Below, piece by piece: positions 18,276 to 26,625 of a stretch of DNA of 64,000 bases (position 1 is the stretch's first letter; each line of letters begins with the position of its first letter). The position numbers and the translations under genes were made by a program. The notes beneath the pieces were generated by a model. That model was not told where the DNA came from and searched no databases. It was given only the letters and a program-made list of their open reading frames with translations. Source of the DNA: Desulfamplus sp964425195 (GTDB taxonomy: Bacteria > Desulfobacterota > Desulfobacteria > Desulfobacterales > Desulfobacteraceae); contig CAYRLG010000017.1 in the NCBI GenBank assembly GCA_964425195.1, positions 20,394-84,393 on the forward strand. The letters are read 5' to 3'.

Positions 18276-18983
18276 TTACGAACTCACAAACGGACTTGCG
18301 ATAAAATAAAATCCTAACAGACAAATCACTACGCCAGCACCTTTACGAAACCATGTTCCAGCACCTTGCCATCTTTCATTTTCCATCAATTTTCTCACTG
18401 CTGCTGTGGAACTGCCAGCAATAACAATTGGAAGACAATGACCCACAGCAAATAAAATTATCAGAATAATACCAGTGGCAATCTTCTCTTGAACTGTAAT
18501 TATGGCAAGAATAGGAGCAATAAATCCAAATGTGCATGAACCAGAAAGAACTCCATAAGCAAGACCAAGGAGAAATGCACCTACTATCCCTTTAATTTTA
18601 AGTCGATAAAGGAGACTTCCTGACATAGAGCATTTTTCAACGCCAAGCATTCCTAAGGAGACCCATATAAGTATGCCGCCGATAAGAAGCTGCCAATAAT
18701 TCCCAACGTCTCCTAACATCCGCCCCAGCATGGCACAGATAATTCCCACAAGTGCAATTGTGATAAAAAGTCCGATAGTAAAAGCTCCAGCATAAACACC
18801 AGCCTGTTTAGGATTTACAGCTTTATCCTGTCCTCCCACATAAGCAATGATGAGTGGAATTGAAGCAAGATGGCAGGGACTCAGCATTACGCTTACCACT
18901 CCCCAAAGAAAACAGCCGATCGCTGCAATGGCAATTCCGCCTGTCATCCATTGATTTATGGTTATGAATATTGAATCAAGCAT
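18276..18983 (-). CDS. CcdA-like thiol electron transporter
   Basis: This six-helix inner-membrane protein has the CcdA/DsbD-beta features: MLSPCHLASIPLIIAYVGG with the first redox Cys, and SGSCTFGFIAPILAI with the second. It would carry electrons from cytoplasmic thioredoxin across the membrane. The neighbouring secreted thioredoxin (19094-19498) is the natural acceptor. In ars clusters of anaerobes such pairs probably keep thiols reduced for arsenic handling. Length (235 residues) is normal. Confidence 0.88.
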   Translation of the reverse strand: MLDSIFITINQWMTGGIAIAAIGCFLWGVVSVMLSPCHLASIPLIIAYVGGQDKAVNPKQAGVYAGAFTIGLFITIALVGIICAMLGRMLGDVGNYWQLLIGGILIWVSLGMLGVEKCSMSGSLLYRLKIKGIVGAFLLGLAYGVLSGSCTFGFIAPILAIITVQEKIATGIILIILFAVGHCLPIVIAGSSTAAVRKLMENERWQGAGTWFRKGAGVVICLLGFYFIASPFVSS

Positions 18984-19002
18984 AAGTTTATTATCCTTAT
19001 TA

Positions 19003-19060
19003 TTTAGCCGTAGGTTAAAACCATCGGCTAAAACCTTAAAAGTCCTCTTAAAGAGGACTT
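19003..19060. repeat. REP-like hairpin pair upstream of ccdA
   Basis: TTTAGCCG (19003-19010) pairs with CGGCTAAA (19025-19032), and AAGTCCTCTT (19040-19049) pairs with AAGAGGACTT (19051-19060). Both stems are perfect and match the stem types at 16982-17026 in reversed order. Confidence 0.75.
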
Positions 19061-19093
19061 CAATAGATTTAGAGATTTAGCTCTGAGTGATAA

Positions 19094-19498
19094 CTATAAT
19101 TTCACGCCCATTTTTGTAAGCTGTGCAACTATAGCCTCTTCAGGCATAAATCCTGTATTACGGGCAACCTCTTTTCCATCAGCATCAAAAAATATTTGAG
19201 TTGGTATGGCACGAATGCCAAACCTTTTAGCCTCTTCGTTATTTTCCCAAACATCAATAAATACAATTGCTGCTTTTCCAGAGTATGCTTTTTCGAGCTT
19301 TTCAAGAATTGGAGCCATCATTTTGCAGGGGATACACTTTTTTGCACCCAAATCAACCATAGTAACGATGCCCTTTACAGGAACCGTTGATGGGGCTGGC
19401 ATGTTGTCTGAACTGTATGCTGTAAATGTCATACTAAAAACAAGTAAGGATACAATCACAAACAGTATTATTGTCTTATTTTTGAACACTGTGTCCAT
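19094..19498 (-). CDS. Secreted/membrane-anchored thioredoxin
   Basis: An N-terminal hydrophobic segment (residues 9-27) works as signal or anchor. The thioredoxin fold follows, with active site KKCIPCKMMAP (CIPC) and RAIPTQIFFDADGKEV including the cis-Pro. It probably acts in the periplasm and is reduced through the CcdA-like protein encoded just downstream. The gene lies 26 bp after the small thioredoxin gene. Confidence 0.85.
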   Translation of the reverse strand: MDTVFKNKTIILFVIVSLLVFSMTFTAYSSDNMPAPSTVPVKGIVTMVDLGAKKCIPCKMMAPILEKLEKAYSGKAAIVFIDVWENNEEAKRFGIRAIPTQIFFDADGKEVARNTGFMPEEAIVAQLTKMGVKL

Positions 19499-19523
19499 CT
19501 CTAATCTCCATAATCTTAGGCAA

Positions 19524-19754
19524 TTATTTGATCCAGTTTAGAATTTCCTGTTTTGTTGGTATCTTACCTACACATTTAACCTCACCATTCACCACGACTG
19601 CTGGAGTGCCAAAAACTCCATAACCTGCAATTTGCATAAGATCAGATACTTTTTCCACAGATGCTTCAATGTTTGCCTCACTTACAACCTGCATTACAAG
19701 CTCTTCTGTTTTTTTGCATTTTGCACAACCAGGACCTAATACTTTAATCTCCAT
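19524..19754 (-). CDS. Small thioredoxin-like (TM0996/MTH895 type) protein
   Basis: This 76-residue cytoplasmic protein starts MEIKVLGPGCAKCKKTEE with a CAKC active site, then GVFGTPAVVVNGEVK with the cis-Pro. It belongs to the small 'redox-active disulfide' family often found in ars operons and is the first gene of this operon. It could donate electrons to ArsC or the membrane relay. A good SD (aaaggaga) precedes the ATG. Confidence 0.85.
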   Translation of the reverse strand: MEIKVLGPGCAKCKKTEELVMQVVSEANIEASVEKVSDLMQIAGYGVFGTPAVVVNGEVKCVGKIPTKQEILNWIK

Positions 19755-19925
19755 AACTATCTCCTTTTACTTAAAGATTAATATTCTATTTAACAATTGA
19801 GAAACATTTATCAACCTATAACTTTATCCGTAATATTACATCTATTTATAAATAGCAATATAGCGATATAATAAAAATATAAAAAAATATCTGCTTTTTT
19901 AAGTATCTGCTAATTTGCCTATAAA
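19755..19925 (-). promoter_or_regulatory. Probable promoter/operator region of the ars-redox operon
   Basis: This AT-rich gap holds a perfect 14-bp palindrome, CTATTTATAAATAG (19842-19855), and a TTGA-N10-TCAA dyad nearer the first gene. No ArsR-type gene is present in the window, so the regulator would have to be encoded elsewhere. No single promoter stands out. Confidence 0.4.
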
Positions 19926-20849
19926 CTATTCAAAAAGCTCTGTACTTATATATCTTTCGCCAGTATCTGGAAGGATCACAACAATATTTTTTCTTCTGTT
20001 CTCCTCTCTTGATGCAAGAATCGTTGCAGCATGAAACGCAGCACCTGAAGAGATTCCACATAAAATGCCTTCTGTTAAGGCAAGAGTTCTTGCACCTTTT
20101 AAGGCATCATCATTAGTTACTTGAATAATTTCGTCAATAATATTTATGTTAAGAAGAGGGGGGATAAATCCTGCGCCAATGCCTTGGATTTTATGTGCTC
20201 CGGGGTTTCCACCTGAGAGCACAGGCGATGCAGCAGGTTCCACTGCAACAGCTTTACATGAAACTTTACGAGATTTGATAACTTCAGCAATACCGGTGAT
20301 TGTGCCGCCTGTTCCAACGCCAGCAACTATAATATCCACATTCCCATTGGTATCAGACCATATCTCCTCTGCTGTTGTCTTTCTATGAATTTCAGGGTTA
20401 GCTGGATTTTCAAACTGGTTAGGCATAAATGCTTCAGGATTATTTGCAAGTATCTCTTGTGCTTTTTTTATAGCTCCTTTCATACCATCTGCCCCCGGAG
20501 TTAATACTAATTTTGCCCCTATATGTGCCATGAGTTTTCGTCTTTCAATACTTAAACTATCAGGCATTGTTAATATAAGGCGATACCCTTTGATAATAGC
20601 TACAAAAGCAAGGGCTATACCAGTATTACCACTTGTTGGCTCAATAATGAGAGAGCCTTGAGTAATTTTGCCCTTTTTTTCTGCATCTTCTATCATTGCA
20701 AGTCCTACTCTATCTTTTACACTGCCCATTGGGTTAAAAAACTCAGCCTTTGCTAAAATGTTAGCAGAGTAAGAGTTATTTATTTTTCGTAAATTTATTA
20801 AAGGAGTACGACCACAACTCTTTGTCATATCGCTGAAAATATTAGCCAT
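19926..20849 (-). CDS. cysK: Cysteine synthase A (O-acetylserine sulfhydrylase)
   Basis: This cytoplasmic PLP enzyme makes cysteine from O-acetylserine and sulfide. It has the PLP-lysine motif NPMGSVKDR, the substrate loop EPTSGNTGIALA, the phosphate-binding GVGTGGTITG and the C-terminal LPDTGERYIS. The start at 20849 (MANIFSDMTKS) follows gaggagac; the ORF extends 16 residues further without support. It is a separate unit from the ars operon but would feed the thiol pool it uses. Confidence 0.93.
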   Translation of the reverse strand: MANIFSDMTKSCGRTPLINLRKINNSYSANILAKAEFFNPMGSVKDRVGLAMIEDAEKKGKITQGSLIIEPTSGNTGIALAFVAIIKGYRLILTMPDSLSIERRKLMAHIGAKLVLTPGADGMKGAIKKAQEILANNPEAFMPNQFENPANPEIHRKTTAEEIWSDTNGNVDIIVAGVGTGGTITGIAEVIKSRKVSCKAVAVEPAASPVLSGGNPGAHKIQGIGAGFIPPLLNINIIDEIIQVTNDDALKGARTLALTEGILCGISSGAAFHAATILASREENRRKNIVVILPDTGERYISTELFE

Positions 20850-21027
20850 TTTTAAAGTCTCCTCTTTTTTATGAAGTATCAGCAATAAAGTTATCATATT
20901 TTTATTGCAAAGATACTCACATCTATTCTATGTAATATTGCTTAATTTTATTAACTTGAAAATTTCAGAATTTTCAATGAATCTATTTTCTGACTTTTTC
21001 ACAATTAAAGTAAAGGAGATTTTTAAG

Positions 21028-22053
21028 ATGCGTGCAAAACAACTGATTATCATTTTATGTCTAACGCTACTACCAACTCTTTTGGGTGGATTTACTTTAA
21101 AAGTAAGTGCTGCTGATACAGTAAAGATGACTTATGCCAACTTTTTCCCACCAGTGCACGTTCAGTCGCAACTTGCTGAATCGTGGTGTCGAGAAGTAGA
21201 AAAGAGAACTAATGGTGCAGTCAAAATTGATTATTATCCAGGAGGCACATTGACAAAAGCACCGCAAATTTATGAAAGTGTGGCTATTGGAATTGCAGAT
21301 ATTGGGATGACCTGTCTTGCCTATACAAGAGGACGTTTTCCTCTTATGGGTGCTGTTGATCTGCCAATGGGTTATCCAAATGGTGTAGTTGCAACTAAGG
21401 TTGCAAATGCTGTTATGGAAGAGTTTAAACCAAAAGAGTTAAGCGATACTCAGGTGATGTTTTTACATGCCCACGGACCAGGCTATATTCATACAAATAA
21501 GAAACCTGTAAGAACTCTGGCAGATATGAAAAACCTTAAGATAAGATCTACTGGAATGAGTACATATCTTGTCAATGCACTGGGTGGTACCCCTGTTGGT
21601 CAAAGTATGCAAGAGACCTATACAAGTTTACAAAAAGGTATTGTGGATGGTAGCACTCATCCAATAGAGTCAAATAAAGGGTGGAAACTTGGTGAAGTAC
21701 TTGACTATTGCGTTGCTGAAAATTCTGTAGGCTATACAACAGTAATGATAGTTACAATGAATAAAAGTAAATGGGATGCACTCTCTCCAGAAATTCAGAA
21801 GAGCATTAGTGAAATAAATACAGAGTGGGCAATAAAACATGGTAAGGCTTGGGACGAAATTGATGAAGAGGGGAAAAAATTCTTTATTGAAAAGGGCAAT
21901 GAGATAATAACTCTTGACCCACAAGAGTCTGCAAAGTGGAAAGAGGCTGTCCGTCCAGCAATTACATCTTATGCAGAAGAGCTTAACAAAAAAGGATTTA
22001 AAGGGTCAGAACTGACTGATTTTATTGCTAAAGCTATTGAAAATAGTAAATAG
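21028..22053 (+). CDS. dctP: TRAP transporter substrate-binding protein DctP
   Basis: A signal peptide (MRAKQLIIILCL through the VSAAD cleavage region) precedes a periplasmic binding protein of the DctP/TRAP type. Typical features are the FPPVHVQSQLAESWCREVEKRT start, the conserved Arg region MKNLKIRSTGMSTYL and GGTPVGQSMQETYTSLQKGIVDG. It would capture a carboxylate or related anion. The start at 21028 is backed by aaaggagat; the longer frame from 20905 is unlikely. The ligand cannot be predicted. Confidence 0.92.
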   Translation: MRAKQLIIILCLTLLPTLLGGFTLKVSAADTVKMTYANFFPPVHVQSQLAESWCREVEKRTNGAVKIDYYPGGTLTKAPQIYESVAIGIADIGMTCLAYTRGRFPLMGAVDLPMGYPNGVVATKVANAVMEEFKPKELSDTQVMFLHAHGPGYIHTNKKPVRTLADMKNLKIRSTGMSTYLVNALGGTPVGQSMQETYTSLQKGIVDGSTHPIESNKGWKLGEVLDYCVAENSVGYTTVMIVTMNKSKWDALSPEIQKSISEINTEWAIKHGKAWDEIDEEGKKFFIEKGNEIITLDPQESAKWKEAVRPAITSYAEELNKKGFKGSELTDFIAKAIENSK

Positions 22054-22087
22054 TTAATAAGTTTGGAAAGCAAAGTATAATGTTTTT

Positions 22088-22119
22088 GAAGCCGGATCAA
22101 TAAATTGTGATCCGGTTTC
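22088..22119 (+). terminator. Intercistronic hairpin between dctP and dctQ
   Basis: A 12-bp stem (22088-22099 with 22108-22119, one G-T pair) has an 8-base loop, built on GCCGGATCA and TGATCCGGT. The following sequence is only weakly T-rich, so it may be a partial terminator or an mRNA stabiliser giving more DctP than DctQM. Confidence 0.75.
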
Positions 22120-22149
22120 ACTATTTTGATTCAAAATTAAAGGTATTGT

Positions 22150-22641
22150 ATGAAAGCATTTTGGTTTTTTATGGATAAACTACAAGATTACATGAAGATG
22201 GTTGCAGCGTTTTGCATTGTAGCTATGGCAGCGATAACATGTTTTGATATTGTGCTTAGGGCAACACTTAATTCTCCTATTTTTGGTTCAGAAGAGCTTG
22301 TGTCAATATGTGCAATTCTTGCCATGTCGTTTTCACTGCCATATTCACACACAAAAGATGTTCATATAGGTGTTGAGATATTTGTAAAATTATTTTCAAA
22401 AAATACTCAAAGTATTATTAAGGCTATTACTAATACTCTATCTATTATACTTATGGCTATAATCTCATGGCGTATGTTTCTCTTTGGTAGCTCTATGTCA
22501 GCTTCTGGAGAGCGCTCCATGAATCTGCAGCTTCCAATGTACTATTTTACCTATATCCTTGGAGGATGTTTCTTAATTTTTGCCATCTTTATAATCAAAG
22601 ATGTTGTTTTGTTCTTTACAGGAGTGAAAGAGAATAGATGA
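22150..22641 (+). CDS. dctQ: TRAP transporter small membrane subunit DctQ
   Basis: A 163-residue, four-helix membrane protein with the DctQ pattern: CFDIVLRATLNSPIFGSEELVS followed by MSFSLPYSHTKDVHIGVEI. It bridges the binding protein and the large DctM subunit. Its end overlaps dctM by 4 bp (ATGA), so translation is coupled. Confidence 0.92.
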   Translation: MKAFWFFMDKLQDYMKMVAAFCIVAMAAITCFDIVLRATLNSPIFGSEELVSICAILAMSFSLPYSHTKDVHIGVEIFVKLFSKNTQSIIKAITNTLSIILMAIISWRMFLFGSSMSASGERSMNLQLPMYYFTYILGGCFLIFAIFIIKDVVLFFTGVKENR

Positions 22642-23951
22642 ACCCTACTTTAGTTGGTGTTGTCGGTATTGTGATAATGGTTGCAATTTTTATGACCAGA
22701 ATGCCGGTAGCTTACGTTATGGCAATGGTGGGGTTTGTGGGATTTAGTATTCTTGTATCTTTAGATGCAGCACTCAATCTTCTGCCAAGAAGTTTTTACG
22801 AATCTTTTATATCATACGATCTCTCAACAATTCCTTTATATGTACTTATGGGACAACTTGCCTTTAATTGCGGTATAAGTCGTAAACTTTATAATACTGC
22901 TTATACTTTTTTAGGTAATACAAGAGGGGGACTTGCAATGGCAACTGTTGCCTCTTGCACAGCCTTTGGAGCTGTTTGTGGGTCGAGCCCTGCCACAGCT
23001 GCAACAATGGCAACTGTGGGTATGCCAGAAATGAAACGTTTTGGTTATTCTGATGCTTTAGCAGCAGGCTCTGTAGCGTCAGGTGGTGGGCTTGGAATGA
23101 TAATGCCTCCAAGTGTTGTTTTGATCGTATATGGCATATTAACAGAGCAGTCCATTGGTGCACTGTTTGTATCTGGTATATTCCCAGCGATATTACTCAC
23201 TTTTTTGTTTATAAGTGCGGTTTATATCACATGCAAACTATATCCTAATGAAGGTCCTAAAGGTGAAAAGTTTACTATCAATCAAAAAATACGATCAATT
23301 GGAGGTTTGTCCGATACTATAGCTGTTTTTGTAATTGTTATGGGTGGTCTTATCTTAGGTTTTTTTACCCCAACTGAATCTGCTGCTGTAGGTGTGTTAG
23401 GAGTGCTTGTAGTCTCTTTAATCAGAAGGGAGTTGACATGGCAAGGCTTTTTAAAGTCTCTTTATGAAACCATGAGAACAAGCAGCATGATCTTATTTTT
23501 AATTGCAGGGGCTGTTGTTTTTGGAAAATTTCTTGCAGTTACAAGAATACCTTTTGAGGTAGCCAACTGGGTAGCTGGATTTGATCTTCCTCCATACATG
23601 ATTATGGGTATAATTGTTGGAATATACTTTATTGGTGGGTGTTTTATGGACTCCTTAGGACTTATTATGCTAACGATTCCTATATTTTATCCTGTAATAT
23701 TAAATTTAGGATACGATCCTATATGGTTTGGTGTTATTATAGTACTTGTAACAGAGATGGGCGTTATAACTCCACCTGTAGGAATCAATGTTTATGTTGT
23801 GTATGGAGTTTGCCAAAGTGTAGTTGGAAATATTGCACTTGAATCAATTTTTAAAGGAATAGTTCCATTCTTATTGGCAATAATACTTGGCGTTATTATT
23901 ATAATGATTTTCCCACAAATTGTTCTTTTTCTTCCAAATTTGCTTTATTAG
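22638..23951 (+). CDS. dctM: TRAP transporter large membrane subunit DctM
   Basis: This is a 437-residue inner-membrane protein with about 12 hydrophobic segments. DctM signatures include GGLAMATVASCTAFGAVCGSS, SVASGGGLGMIMPPS and VTEMGVITPPVGINVYV. It performs sodium-driven uptake of the ligand delivered by DctP. All three TRAP genes are present and intact. Substrate is unknown. Confidence 0.94.
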   Translation: MNPTLVGVVGIVIMVAIFMTRMPVAYVMAMVGFVGFSILVSLDAALNLLPRSFYESFISYDLSTIPLYVLMGQLAFNCGISRKLYNTAYTFLGNTRGGLAMATVASCTAFGAVCGSSPATAATMATVGMPEMKRFGYSDALAAGSVASGGGLGMIMPPSVVLIVYGILTEQSIGALFVSGIFPAILLTFLFISAVYITCKLYPNEGPKGEKFTINQKIRSIGGLSDTIAVFVIVMGGLILGFFTPTESAAVGVLGVLVVSLIRRELTWQGFLKSLYETMRTSSMILFLIAGAVVFGKFLAVTRIPFEVANWVAGFDLPPYMIMGIIVGIYFIGGCFMDSLGLIMLTIPIFYPVILNLGYDPIWFGVIIVLVTEMGVITPPVGINVYVVYGVCQSVVGNIALESIFKGIVPFLLAIILGVIIIMIFPQIVLFLPNLLY

Positions 23952-24028
23952 AGTCTATTTTATATTAAACTATTTAATGGCATTTATTGAAAATTATAAA
24001 AAAGAGAAAAGGAGGCTATAATATATTG

Positions 24029-24967
24029 ATGAACCAGCAAACTATTTACTGTTACTATAAGAGTTTTTTGTCGTATTATATTGCAATTGTACTTATATCT
24101 ATCTCATTGTTATTCCCAATAATATCTGTTGGTGCAGCTACTGTATTTGCTACAGAGGCTATAATAAAAAACGAAAATCAAGATCAGAATCTATTTGATA
24201 GTATAAAGTCTCGTTTAATAAAAGATGGATTTACTAACGAAACTATTAGCAATATATATAGTAACCCAAAGGTCTCTGTCGAGTTAGAGGGGGTCTCTCT
24301 ATTTTTTGTTCATTCGGAATCGAGCCTAAATTACGAGCAATTTTTATCAGACAAATCAATTAACAGTGCAGTTGCCTATATAAAAAAATATGAATCTGAT
24401 CTTGCAAATGCGGAGGCGATATATGGAGTAGATCGCACTATTATAACAGCAATAATGCTTGTGGAGACAAGACTTGGCACTTACCTTGGCAACCGTTCTG
24501 TAATTAATATACTCTCAACAATGAGCGGACTTTCAGAGAGTGCAAATAGAGAGATACTCTGGAATTTTCTATCTAATAACAAAAGAAGAATAAGCAGAGC
24601 TAAATTTGACCAAAAGGTAAATTCTAAATCTGAATGGGGATATAGAGAGCTAAAATCTCTGCTTAAATATGCAGCAAGAGAAGGTATCGATCCCGCAGAG
24701 ATAAAAGGTTCTTATGCAGGTGCTCTTGGTATTGCCCAGTTTATGCCAAGCAACGCACTTAGCCTTGCAAAAGATGGTAATATGGATGGCAAGGTTGATC
24801 TCTTTAACCACACAGATGCGATACATAGTATAGCTAACTACCTAAAACAGCATGGCTGGAGACCCTCTTTGAGCAGAGAGCAGGCACATAAGGTTCTTTA
24901 TAGGTATAACCATAGCAATCCTTATGTTGAAACACTCTTGCAAATATCTGATCGACTGAAAGGGTAA
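24029..24967 (+). CDS. Lytic murein transglycosylase, MltB family
   Basis: After an N-terminal hydrophobic segment (about residues 13-35) comes a family-3 lytic transglycosylase domain. It has AIMLVETRLGTYLGNRSV with the catalytic Glu, and GSYAGALGIAQFMPSNAL followed by the Asp-rich GNMDGKVDLFN. It cleaves peptidoglycan glycans in the periplasm. The start at 24029 follows ggagg; a TTG at 23987 is less likely. No lipobox Cys is seen, so it may be anchored by its helix. Confidence 0.88.
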   Translation: MNQQTIYCYYKSFLSYYIAIVLISISLLFPIISVGAATVFATEAIIKNENQDQNLFDSIKSRLIKDGFTNETISNIYSNPKVSVELEGVSLFFVHSESSLNYEQFLSDKSINSAVAYIKKYESDLANAEAIYGVDRTIITAIMLVETRLGTYLGNRSVINILSTMSGLSESANREILWNFLSNNKRRISRAKFDQKVNSKSEWGYRELKSLLKYAAREGIDPAEIKGSYAGALGIAQFMPSNALSLAKDGNMDGKVDLFNHTDAIHSIANYLKQHGWRPSLSREQAHKVLYRYNHSNPYVETLLQISDRLKG

Positions 24968-24974
24968 TATTAAA

Positions 24975-25190
24975 ATGGATACATTTATGTTTGTGGCAGG
25001 GATTGCTCTGATATTTTGGATGCTTACTATGTTGGCAATAGTTAACATTGTCTTTAAAGATTTTGGTTCCATACAAAATAAGGCTATATGGGGAGTCGTT
25101 GCACTAATTCCATTTGTGGGTTGGATAATTTATTTCATGTTCGGAGCAAAAAGAGGTGTCCCAAAGAGAAGGAAAGTGGTTGAAAAATAG
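24975..25190 (+). CDS. Small two-helix membrane protein (PLDc_N-like)
   Basis: This 71-residue protein has two hydrophobic helices joined by DFGSIQNKAIWG and ends in a basic tail (GAKRGVPKRRKVVEK). The pattern, including WGVVALIPFVGWIIYFMFG, matches the PLDc_N domain found alone or before cardiolipin-synthase-type domains. It starts 7 bp after the mltB-like gene, so the two are likely co-transcribed. Function unknown. Confidence 0.7.
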   Translation: MDTFMFVAGIALIFWMLTMLAIVNIVFKDFGSIQNKAIWGVVALIPFVGWIIYFMFGAKRGVPKRRKVVEK

Positions 25191-25209
25191 TTAAAATACG
25201 TTTTTATTA

Positions 25210-25238
25210 TTGACACAATAAAATGAGTCATTTATAAG
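25210..25238 (+). promoter_or_regulatory. tRNA-Glu promoter
   Basis: -35 TTGACA (25210-25215), 17-bp spacer, -10 TATAAG (25233-25238), 14 bp before the tRNA 5' end. Confidence 0.75.
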
Positions 25239-25252
25239 AGAGGAGTTTTTTG

Positions 25253-25327
25253 GGTCCCATCGTCTAGCGGTCAGGACGCTGGCCTCTCACGCCGGAAGCT
25301 CGGGTTCGATTCCCGATGGGATCACCA
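25253..25327 (+). tRNA. tRNA-Glu (anticodon CTC)
   Basis: A full cloverleaf can be folded: acceptor GGTCCCA with TGGGATC, anticodon stem CTGGC/GCCGG around loop CTCTCAC (anticodon CTC at 25286-25288), T-loop GGTTCGATTC, discriminator A and encoded CCA. Its 3' half is the attachment site of a 31-kb element and is copied at 56365-56410. The gene stays complete because the element restores the 3' half. Confidence 0.96.
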
Positions 25328-25328
25328 A
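25283..25328 (+). repeat. attL: 46-bp core in tRNA-Glu
   Basis: Identical for 46 bp to 56365-56410, running from the anticodon loop through the encoded CCA. Direct orientation, with an integrase gene immediately inside. This is the standard outcome of tyrosine-integrase insertion into a tRNA gene. Confidence 0.95.
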
Positions 25329-25355
25329 TAAAATCAATACGTTCTACTAAAATAT

Positions 25356-25402
25356 AGAAGCCATTCAAGGAGCTGACGGCTGCTTGAACGGCTTTCTTAT
25401 TT
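25356..25402. terminator. Hairpin with T-run inside attL, containing two ACGGCT sites
   Basis: AGAAGCC-A-TTCAAG (25356-25369) pairs imperfectly with CTTGAA-C-GGCTTTCT (25383-25397), followed by ttattttttt on the plus strand. It separates the tRNA from the convergent integrase gene. Two direct copies of ACGGCT lie at 25376-25381 and 25388-25393, 12 bp apart, and may be integrase arm sites (see 56276). Confidence 0.65.
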
Positions 25403-25403
25403 T

Positions 25404-26474
25404 TTAGAATATACTTTCTCCATAATCTTGATCACTCAGTTTGCTCTTATGTGAAAGATTTTCAAGAGCCTCCCTTGCACTTTCAAGACCAAAACTTTTT
25501 AAATATTTTTCTGTGGTCGATGGACTTTTATGTCTTAGGATTGTTTGTATCACAGATACAGAGTATCCCAAAGAATATAGTATCGAAGCAGATAAATGTC
25601 TTATGGCATGAAATCCAAAATGTTTAACACCAGCTTTTTCACATAGTTTACTCATAAAATGCTGCCGGGTTAAAAATGGACAGCCATAATACTCTACACA
25701 AAAAGTCTTTTTTTCAATGCAGATAAAAACGAACTCACTTTTTATGGGACAACTCTGCCTCCACCAGAGCAAACCTTTTTTTAATTCACCTGTCATAGGA
25801 AGCCACTCATATTCAAATGAGCCGTTTTCTCTTTTTCGTGTCCATAATCTAATACGATTCTCATTGAAATCAACATCTTCCCATTTTAATCTAAACGCTT
25901 CACCACGCCTACAGGCAAGATGAATAAAGGTCAGGAGCATCACTTTATCCTGACCCTCAGCAAACTCATAAACCCTCCAAAAATCTTCTTCTGGCGGCAC
26001 ATAGCGTGGAGTCCTCTCTTCCGGCATCTTTGGAATATCAAAAGGATTTTCTTTAGGCAGGGTTGGGGTCATATAAATTGCCCCCCAGTTCCATCCTGCC
26101 AGCAGATTCTTCCTATCTTTATTGGAAGCATATCCGCTCCGCTCCTTTTTCTGCTGCATCAAAAAAGATTGAACCATACCCGGAGTTAAATCTGCTACAT
26201 CCAATTCAGGCTTTACATATTTGAAAAACACCTTGAATGCTGATTTTTTCTCCTTAAAAGTTTTCTCTACATACCGTTCTTTACTGTAGTCAAGATAAGC
26301 CTCAGCCCAATCAAGCAAGCAGGTTGTAGCGGTCTTCTCTTCCCACTCTTCTTGAGAGTTTCGCATTTTGCTTTCCCAGTCTATTGCATCTTTCTTCGTC
26401 TTGAATGACCTCTCTTTCCTCTTTCCATTCATCCTTACTTGGGCTTTCCATGTCCCATTTTTCTGATATGGCAT
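25404..26474 (-). CDS. Tyrosine integrase of the island
   Basis: All catalytic residues of the tyrosine recombinase family are visible: Arg in HLACRRGEAFRLKW, HAIRH (His/Arg), LRHKS (His) and the Tyr in TEKYLKSFG. The N-terminus (MPYQKNGTWKAQVRMNGKRK, KTKKDAIDWE) is the AP2-like arm-binding domain of P4/Tn916-type integrases, which fits the short repeats next to both att sites. The start at 26474 follows gaaaggagag; a longer frame to 26525 is less likely. It lies right inside attL and points to it. Confidence 0.94.
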   Translation of the reverse strand: MPYQKNGTWKAQVRMNGKRKERSFKTKKDAIDWESKMRNSQEEWEEKTATTCLLDWAEAYLDYSKERYVEKTFKEKKSAFKVFFKYVKPELDVADLTPGMVQSFLMQQKKERSGYASNKDRKNLLAGWNWGAIYMTPTLPKENPFDIPKMPEERTPRYVPPEEDFWRVYEFAEGQDKVMLLTFIHLACRRGEAFRLKWEDVDFNENRIRLWTRKRENGSFEYEWLPMTGELKKGLLWWRQSCPIKSEFVFICIEKKTFCVEYYGCPFLTRQHFMSKLCEKAGVKHFGFHAIRHLSASILYSLGYSVSVIQTILRHKSPSTTEKYLKSFGLESAREALENLSHKSKLSDQDYGESIF

Positions 26475-26625
26475 CGATAACTCTCCTTTCAAAAAAGATG
26501 TAACGGCTTCCCAAGCGTATTCCACCCAATTTTTGATAATACTGTCTAACAGTTTTAACGTTGATACCGAGAATTACTGCAAGCTCTTCCGGCATCATTT
26601 TTTTACCCAATTCTTGTTCTATCAT
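26311..26625 (-). CDS. Helix-turn-helix protein, possible excisionase
   Basis: Residues 10-50 (MPEELAVILGINVKTVRQYYQKLGGIRLGSRYIFFERRVIDAI) form a MerR/excisionase-type HTH_17 fold. The charged C-terminal 50 residues are encoded in a stretch that overlaps the integrase 5' end by about 160 bp in another frame. The position next to int suggests a directionality factor or int regulator. The overlap could limit integrase translation. The C-terminal half might be read only because the frame stays open. Confidence 0.72.
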   Translation of the reverse strand: MIEQELGKKMMPEELAVILGINVKTVRQYYQKLGGIRLGSRYIFFERRVIDAISEKWDMESPSKDEWKEEREVIQDEERCNRLGKQNAKLSRRVGREDRYNLLA

